A DNA stretch of 64,000 nt from contig NZ_JACCBN010000001.1 in the NCBI RefSeq assembly GCF_013409505.1, forward strand, positions 3,658,001 to 3,722,000, read 5' to 3'. Below the pieces are notes generated by a model. It saw nothing but the letters and a program-made list of their open reading frames with translations. It had not been told where the DNA came from and did no database searches. This document shows, in pieces, positions 60,309-64,000 of this stretch. Made by a program: the position numbers and the translations under genes. Source of the stretch: Actinomycetospora corticicola. Lineage in GTDB: Bacteria > Actinomycetota > Actinomycetes > Mycobacteriales > Pseudonocardiaceae. The first letter of the stretch is position 1, and the number at the start of each line of letters is the position of its first letter.

Positions 60309-60764
60309 GTGAGCAGAGTAGAGGACGAGGCGACCGGGGCGCCGACGTGGACAGCCGGCGCGGTCGGGGTACTTCGAGGGCTGGTCGGCTCCGGCGGCCC
60401 TCGCCGCGGCGGGTCTGACGGACCCGGGCGGTGGCTGGTCGTGACCGTGTACCGCACACCGCAGGACGTCCAGACCCAAGTCGAGGGCTCTGGCCCGTTG
60501 AGTCGGATGCGCAGCGAGGTCGAGGTGACCGTGGGCGCCGCGCCGGGTGACAAGGGCACCGAACTGGCGGCCAGGCCGACGGCTCCCGACGGCGGGTCGG
60601 TCGAGTTGCGTCGCGCGGTCCGCGCGGCGCTGCGGGAGACCAAGTCGGTCCTGGAGTGCGGCGAGGTCGTCGAACCGTCCCGGCCGGGGTCGAGCCACCC
60701 CGGACCGGCCGGACAACTGCTGCGCGCGGTCACCGCGCGGGCCTGGGGAGAGGGGCGACTGTGA
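60309..60764 (+). CDS. Hypothetical protein coupled to the alcohol dehydrogenase
   Basis: 151 residues from GTG 60309 (GAGGAG upstream), overlapping the next gene (GTGA). Central SRMRSEVEVTVGAAPGDKGTELAA and a helical C-terminus suggest a compact SRPBCC- or ferredoxin-like fold, but I do not recognise the family. Its strict coupling suggests a role with the dehydrogenase. Confidence 0.65.
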   Translation: MSRVEDEATGAPTWTAGAVGVLRGLVGSGGPRRGGSDGPGRWLVVTVYRTPQDVQTQVEGSGPLSRMRSEVEVTVGAAPGDKGTELAARPTAPDGGSVELRRAVRAALRETKSVLECGEVVEPSRPGSSHPGPAGQLLRAVTARAWGEGRL

Positions 60765-61930
60765 AGGCACTGTGCTGGGAGGGCGTCAACAAGCTCGCGG
60801 TCGAGCGGGTCCCCGACCCACGGATCCAGAACGCCGGCGACGTGATCGTGAAGGTCCGCTACACCACCTCGTGCGGGTCGGACCTGCACCTGCTCGGCGG
60901 CTACATCCCGGCCATGGAGGCCGGCGACGTGATCGGGCACGAGTTCACGGGCGAGATCGTCGAGATCGGCCCGGAGGTCACGAAGCACTCCGTGGGCGAC
61001 CGGGTCGTAGTGGTGTCCTTCATCGGCTGCGGCACCTGCTGGTACTGCGACAACGACCTGTGGTCGCTGTGCGACAACACCAACACCAACCCCGGTATCG
61101 GCCAGGCCCTGTGGGGCTACGAGCCCGGTGGCATCTTCGGCTACTCCCACGCCATGGGCGGCTTCATGGGCAGCCACGCCGAGTACGTCCGGGTCCCGTT
61201 CGCCGACCAGGGGGCGTTCACCGTCCCCGAGGAGGTCGACGACCTCTCCGCGGTGTTCGCCTCCGACGGGGTCCCCACCGGCTGGATGGGCGCGCACCTC
61301 GGCGGCGTGCAGCCCGGGGACACCGTCGCGGTGTGGGGCGCCGGAGGCGTCGGCCAGATGGCCGCCCGCGCCGCCACGCTGCTCGGCGCCGAGCAGGTCA
61401 TCGTCATCGACCGGCTCCCCGAGCGGCTCGCGATGACCAAGAAGCACGTCGGGGTGGAGACGATCGACTACAGCCGCACCGACGTCGGCGCCGAACTCCG
61501 GGAACGCACTGGCGGCCGCGGCCCCGACGTGTGCATCGAAGCGGTCGGCCAGGAGGCCCACACCACCGGCCCGGCGTACCTCTACGACTACGTCAAGCAG
61601 CAGCTGCGTCTGGAGAACGACCGTCCGCTCGCGATCCGTGAGGCGATCATGGCCTGCCGCAAGGGCGGGTCGGTGTTCTCTCTCGGAGTGTTCGCCGGCC
61701 TGGTCGACAAGTTTCCCCTCGGGGCCCTGATGAACAAGGGCCTCACGCTGCGCGGTGCTCAGCAGCACGGGCAGCGCTACCTGCCGATGCTGCTCGACCG
61801 CATGGCCAAGGGTGAGATCACCACCAGCCACCTCGCCACCCACGTCATGTCCCTCGACGACGGACCCCGCGGCTACGACATCTTCAAGAACAAGGAAGAC
61901 GGCTGCGTCCGCGCCGTCTTCCAACCCTGA
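60761..61930 (+). CDS. Zinc-dependent alcohol dehydrogenase
   Basis: 389 residues from GTG 60761. Catalytic zinc TSCGSDLHLLGG and GHEFTGE. Structural zinc GCGTCWYCDNDLWSLC. NAD motif VWGAGGVGQMAA. Long C-terminal half with KEDGCVRAVFQP end. Belongs to the glutathione-independent FDH-like branch but is distinct from the neighbour at 58601. Confidence 0.92.
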   Translation: MKALCWEGVNKLAVERVPDPRIQNAGDVIVKVRYTTSCGSDLHLLGGYIPAMEAGDVIGHEFTGEIVEIGPEVTKHSVGDRVVVVSFIGCGTCWYCDNDLWSLCDNTNTNPGIGQALWGYEPGGIFGYSHAMGGFMGSHAEYVRVPFADQGAFTVPEEVDDLSAVFASDGVPTGWMGAHLGGVQPGDTVAVWGAGGVGQMAARAATLLGAEQVIVIDRLPERLAMTKKHVGVETIDYSRTDVGAELRERTGGRGPDVCIEAVGQEAHTTGPAYLYDYVKQQLRLENDRPLAIREAIMACRKGGSVFSLGVFAGLVDKFPLGALMNKGLTLRGAQQHGQRYLPMLLDRMAKGEITTSHLATHVMSLDDGPRGYDIFKNKEDGCVRAVFQP

Positions 61931-62056
61931 GGCCTCGGCTTCAGAGCCGTCGAGCCGCGCCGAGCGGCGAGGCCCGACGGGTTACGGTCGGTCCGGGCCA
62001 CCGGACTGACGTGCAGCCGGAGCCGCGTCGAGCAGGTCGAGCGCGAGGAGTCGGTC

Positions 62057-63715
62057 GTGGTGGTCGAGATCGTTGCGGTGGTCGCCGGACTGGTGGCGCT
62101 CACGGCGATGGTTCGGGCCGGGGCACGTCGGATCGGTGTCCCGGACCCGATCGCGCTGCTGGTGGTGGGCGCCGCGGTGTCGTGGGTGCCCGGCGTCCCG
62201 CCGCTGCGCATCGACCCGGACCTGGTGCTGGTCGTCCTGCTCCCGCTGCTGCTCTACTGCGCGGCGTTCGCCGCGTCACTGCCGGCGTTCCGGCGGCACA
62301 TACGGCCGATCCTGTTGCTCTCGGTCGGCCTGACGATCGTGTCGGCGCTGGCGGTCGGGGTCGTGGCCTCGGCCGTGGTGCCCGGCCTGGGGTTCGCCGC
62401 GGCGTGTGCGCTCGGGGCTGCCGTCGCGCCGCCGGACGCCGTCGCCGCGACCGCGGTCGCGCGCGGGATCCGCCTGCCGAGACGGGTCGAGGCGCTGCTC
62501 GAGGGCGAGAGCCTGTTCAACGACGCCGCCGCGCTCACCGTGCTCACGGTGGCCGTCGCCGCGGCCACCGGCGAGGGCCTGACCTTCGCCCAGGCGAGCG
62601 GGCAGTTCCTGCTCAGCGCCCTGGGCGGGCTCGTCATCGGTGGACTCGTCGCCGCGGTCATGGCCTGGGTGCGCCGGCGGGTCCGCAACCCCTACACCGA
62701 CGTCGTGGTCTTCCTGGTCGCCCCGTTCGCGGCCTATCTGCCCGCCGACGTGGTGGGCGCCTCCGGCCTGGTGGCGGTGGTCTGCACCGGGCTCTACCTC
62801 GGCCACCGCGCGACGACGATCATGGAGCCCGGAGCCCGCGTCGTGACCGGGTCGGTCCGGACCGCGGTGTCCTGGCTCCTCGAGGGCATCGTCTTCCTGC
62901 TGGTCGGGCTGAAGCTGCGCGACGTGATCGCCGGGCTCGCCTCGACCCCGCTCGCCGTCGTGATCACGTCATCGGTCGCGGTCGTGATCACCTTGGTCGT
63001 CGTCCGTGTCGTGTGGCTGGCCCTCACCGAACAGGCCATACCCGCCGCTCTCGGGCACCGGAGCGCGACCTGGGGTGAGTCGACGTTGACCGCGTGGGCC
63101 GGGATGCGGGGCGCGGTGTCCCTGGCCGCGGTCCTGACCCTGCCGCTGGTGATGCCCGACGGGCAGGCCTTCCCACAGCGCGACCTGATCGTCTTCCTCA
63201 CCTTCGTGGTCATCCTGGCGACGCTGCTCGGTCAGGGACTGACCCTCCCCCTGCTGGCGCGCCGGCTCGCCGGCGGCGGGTCGGAAGTGGCCACCGAGGC
63301 ACGGCAGGAAGCACACGCGCGACGCGAAGCGGCCGACGCCGCGCTGGCCTGTCTCGAAGACATGGAACAGGACGACCGCGGCGGCGACGAGGTCGTCGAC
63401 CAGCTCCGCCGCCGCGTGCAGAACCGCAGGCACGACGCCGACGAACAGCTCGCCGCCCTCGAATCGCCGTCCCACACCGACGGCGCCGGCACCGCCGACT
63501 CCGACCCGCAAGCTTTCCTCGAACCGCGCGCGGCGACCGACAACGGGCAGCAGGAACTCCCCCGCGACACCTACCGGCGCTACGGCCAAGCCATGATCAC
63601 CGCCGAGAGAAGCCGCCTGCTCTCCCTCCGCGACGAAGGAAACCTCACCGAGGCCGCCTTCAACCGCATCCAACGCGAACTCGACCTCGAGCAGGCCGCG
63701 CTTCTCGTGCGCTGA
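62057..63715 (+). CDS. CPA1-family Na+/H+ antiporter
   Basis: 552 residues from GTG 62057 (GAGGAG upstream). About 11-12 helices; CPA1 hallmarks PPDAVAATAVARGIRLP and EGESLFNDAAALT, then AGMRGAVSLAAVLTLP. Cytoplasmic C-terminal tail of about 150 charged residues. Exchanges Na+ (or K+) for protons. Confidence 0.93.
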   Translation: MVVEIVAVVAGLVALTAMVRAGARRIGVPDPIALLVVGAAVSWVPGVPPLRIDPDLVLVVLLPLLLYCAAFAASLPAFRRHIRPILLLSVGLTIVSALAVGVVASAVVPGLGFAAACALGAAVAPPDAVAATAVARGIRLPRRVEALLEGESLFNDAAALTVLTVAVAAATGEGLTFAQASGQFLLSALGGLVIGGLVAAVMAWVRRRVRNPYTDVVVFLVAPFAAYLPADVVGASGLVAVVCTGLYLGHRATTIMEPGARVVTGSVRTAVSWLLEGIVFLLVGLKLRDVIAGLASTPLAVVITSSVAVVITLVVVRVVWLALTEQAIPAALGHRSATWGESTLTAWAGMRGAVSLAAVLTLPLVMPDGQAFPQRDLIVFLTFVVILATLLGQGLTLPLLARRLAGGGSEVATEARQEAHARREAADAALACLEDMEQDDRGGDEVVDQLRRRVQNRRHDADEQLAALESPSHTDGAGTADSDPQAFLEPRAATDNGQQELPRDTYRRYGQAMITAERSRLLSLRDEGNLTEAAFNRIQRELDLEQAALLVR

Positions 63716-63841
63716 ACACCCGACATCGGTCTCAGCGCAGAACCGCCTCGGCTCCGCGGCGGGGGCGAGCGCCAGCCGCTGATCGGACGGTTGCACACCC
63801 ATGCCTCGTACTTCTCACCCTCGACGGGGAAATTGAAGACG

Positions 63842-63994
63842 ATGGCTGACATTCTGTTCGTGATGACTGGCATCGAGGGATTCACGTCCGCGCCGACAGG
63901 ACGCCGCGCCGACCGCCCGACGGTCCGAGGGAACCTCGACCAGCACGGCGCCGAATTGCGAGTCGCCGTACTGCCTCACCTACCGCGAGACTGA
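63842..63994 (+). pseudogene. Truncated DJ-1/PfpI-like gene start
   Basis: ATG 63842 opens MADILFVMTGIEGFT, the usual N-terminus of a stand-alone DJ-1/PfpI amidotransferase-like protein. The following 35 residues are unrelated and Arg-rich, then a stop. The upstream 63780-63850 is unusually AT-rich for the window, a likely promoter. An early frameshift or deletion is the simplest reading. A short real peptide cannot be excluded. Confidence 0.45.
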
Positions 63995-64000
63995 AGGATG

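Noticed and set aside
1..64000. tRNA, rRNA, CRISPR arrays, insertion sequences, phage or plasmid replication genes
   Set aside because: I looked for tRNA T-arm motifs, regularly spaced repeats, transposase catalytic motifs and replication or integrase genes and saw none.

Overview
The window is very GC-rich bacterial DNA with frequent GTG starts, strong purine-rich ribosome sites and many ATGA/GTGA stop-start overlaps. It also carries ANTAR regulators, MmpL-type and DUF2254 membrane proteins, a gamma-butyrolactone-receptor-like TetR protein, luciferase-like monooxygenases and P450s. Together these point to an actinomycete, most likely Pseudonocardia or a relative (inference). I saw no tRNA, rRNA, CRISPR array, insertion sequence or phage gene. 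The region reads as accessory, catabolism- and stress-oriented chromosome with several decayed genes.

Layout. (1) 1-6.8 kb: a divergent catabolic cluster. Leftward are an isocitrate-lyase/PEP-mutase family lyase and a two-subunit aconitase-type dehydratase; rightward are a RutA/SsuD-like flavin monooxygenase, an SDR, an MBL-fold hydrolase, a zinc-free MDR reductase and a MaoC hydratase. A 32-bp near-perfect palindrome lies between the two arms. (2) 7.0-12.1 kb: small unknown proteins (one with an apparent ACG start), a GAF-ANTAR regulator, a hydrolase remnant and an MMPL exporter. (3) 12.2-20.7 kb: seven leftward genes, every one overlapping the next by 4 bases (flavin monooxygenase, FAH hydrolase, OCD/mu-crystallin protein, DapA-like aldolase, gentisate-dioxygenase-like bicupin, two P450s), with a divergent LysR gene. 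This is the best candidate for an undescribed pathway. (4) 20.7-24.5 kb: hydrolases, a VOC gene reduced to its two ends, and a TetR gene with a good operator. (5) 24.6-30.4 kb: copper amine oxidase, two APC permeases and an IclR regulator around a two-palindrome control region.

(6) 30.5-37.8 kb: an NAD(P)-binding protein with twin operators, an M56 peptidase/BlaI pair facing a lipoprotein operon, a LysR/SDR divergent pair, and a GlxA-type regulator facing a PPOX/CMD pair. (7) 37.9-45.4 kb: an SDR/TetR pair with matching operators, a 29-residue membrane peptide before an alanine:cation symporter, a BrkB-type membrane protein and an OmpR-type two-component system. (8) 45.5-52.5 kb: an arsenic resistance island (arsC, acr3, arsR, divergent arsI, plus an MFS protein whose frame runs open into an MDR oxidoreductase). 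arsI abuts a class A penicillin-binding protein gene that has lost its transglycosylase half. (9) 52.8-57.3 kb: DUF2254 protein, lipoprotein, ScbR-like receptor and AraC regulator. (10) 57.4-64 kb: ANTAR regulator, DJ-1/PfpI protein, FdhA-like dehydrogenase, ABM-like small protein, a second zinc alcohol dehydrogenase coupled to an unknown protein, a CPA1 Na+/H+ antiporter and a truncated DJ-1-like start. The last block reads as an aldehyde/redox/ion stress module (inference).
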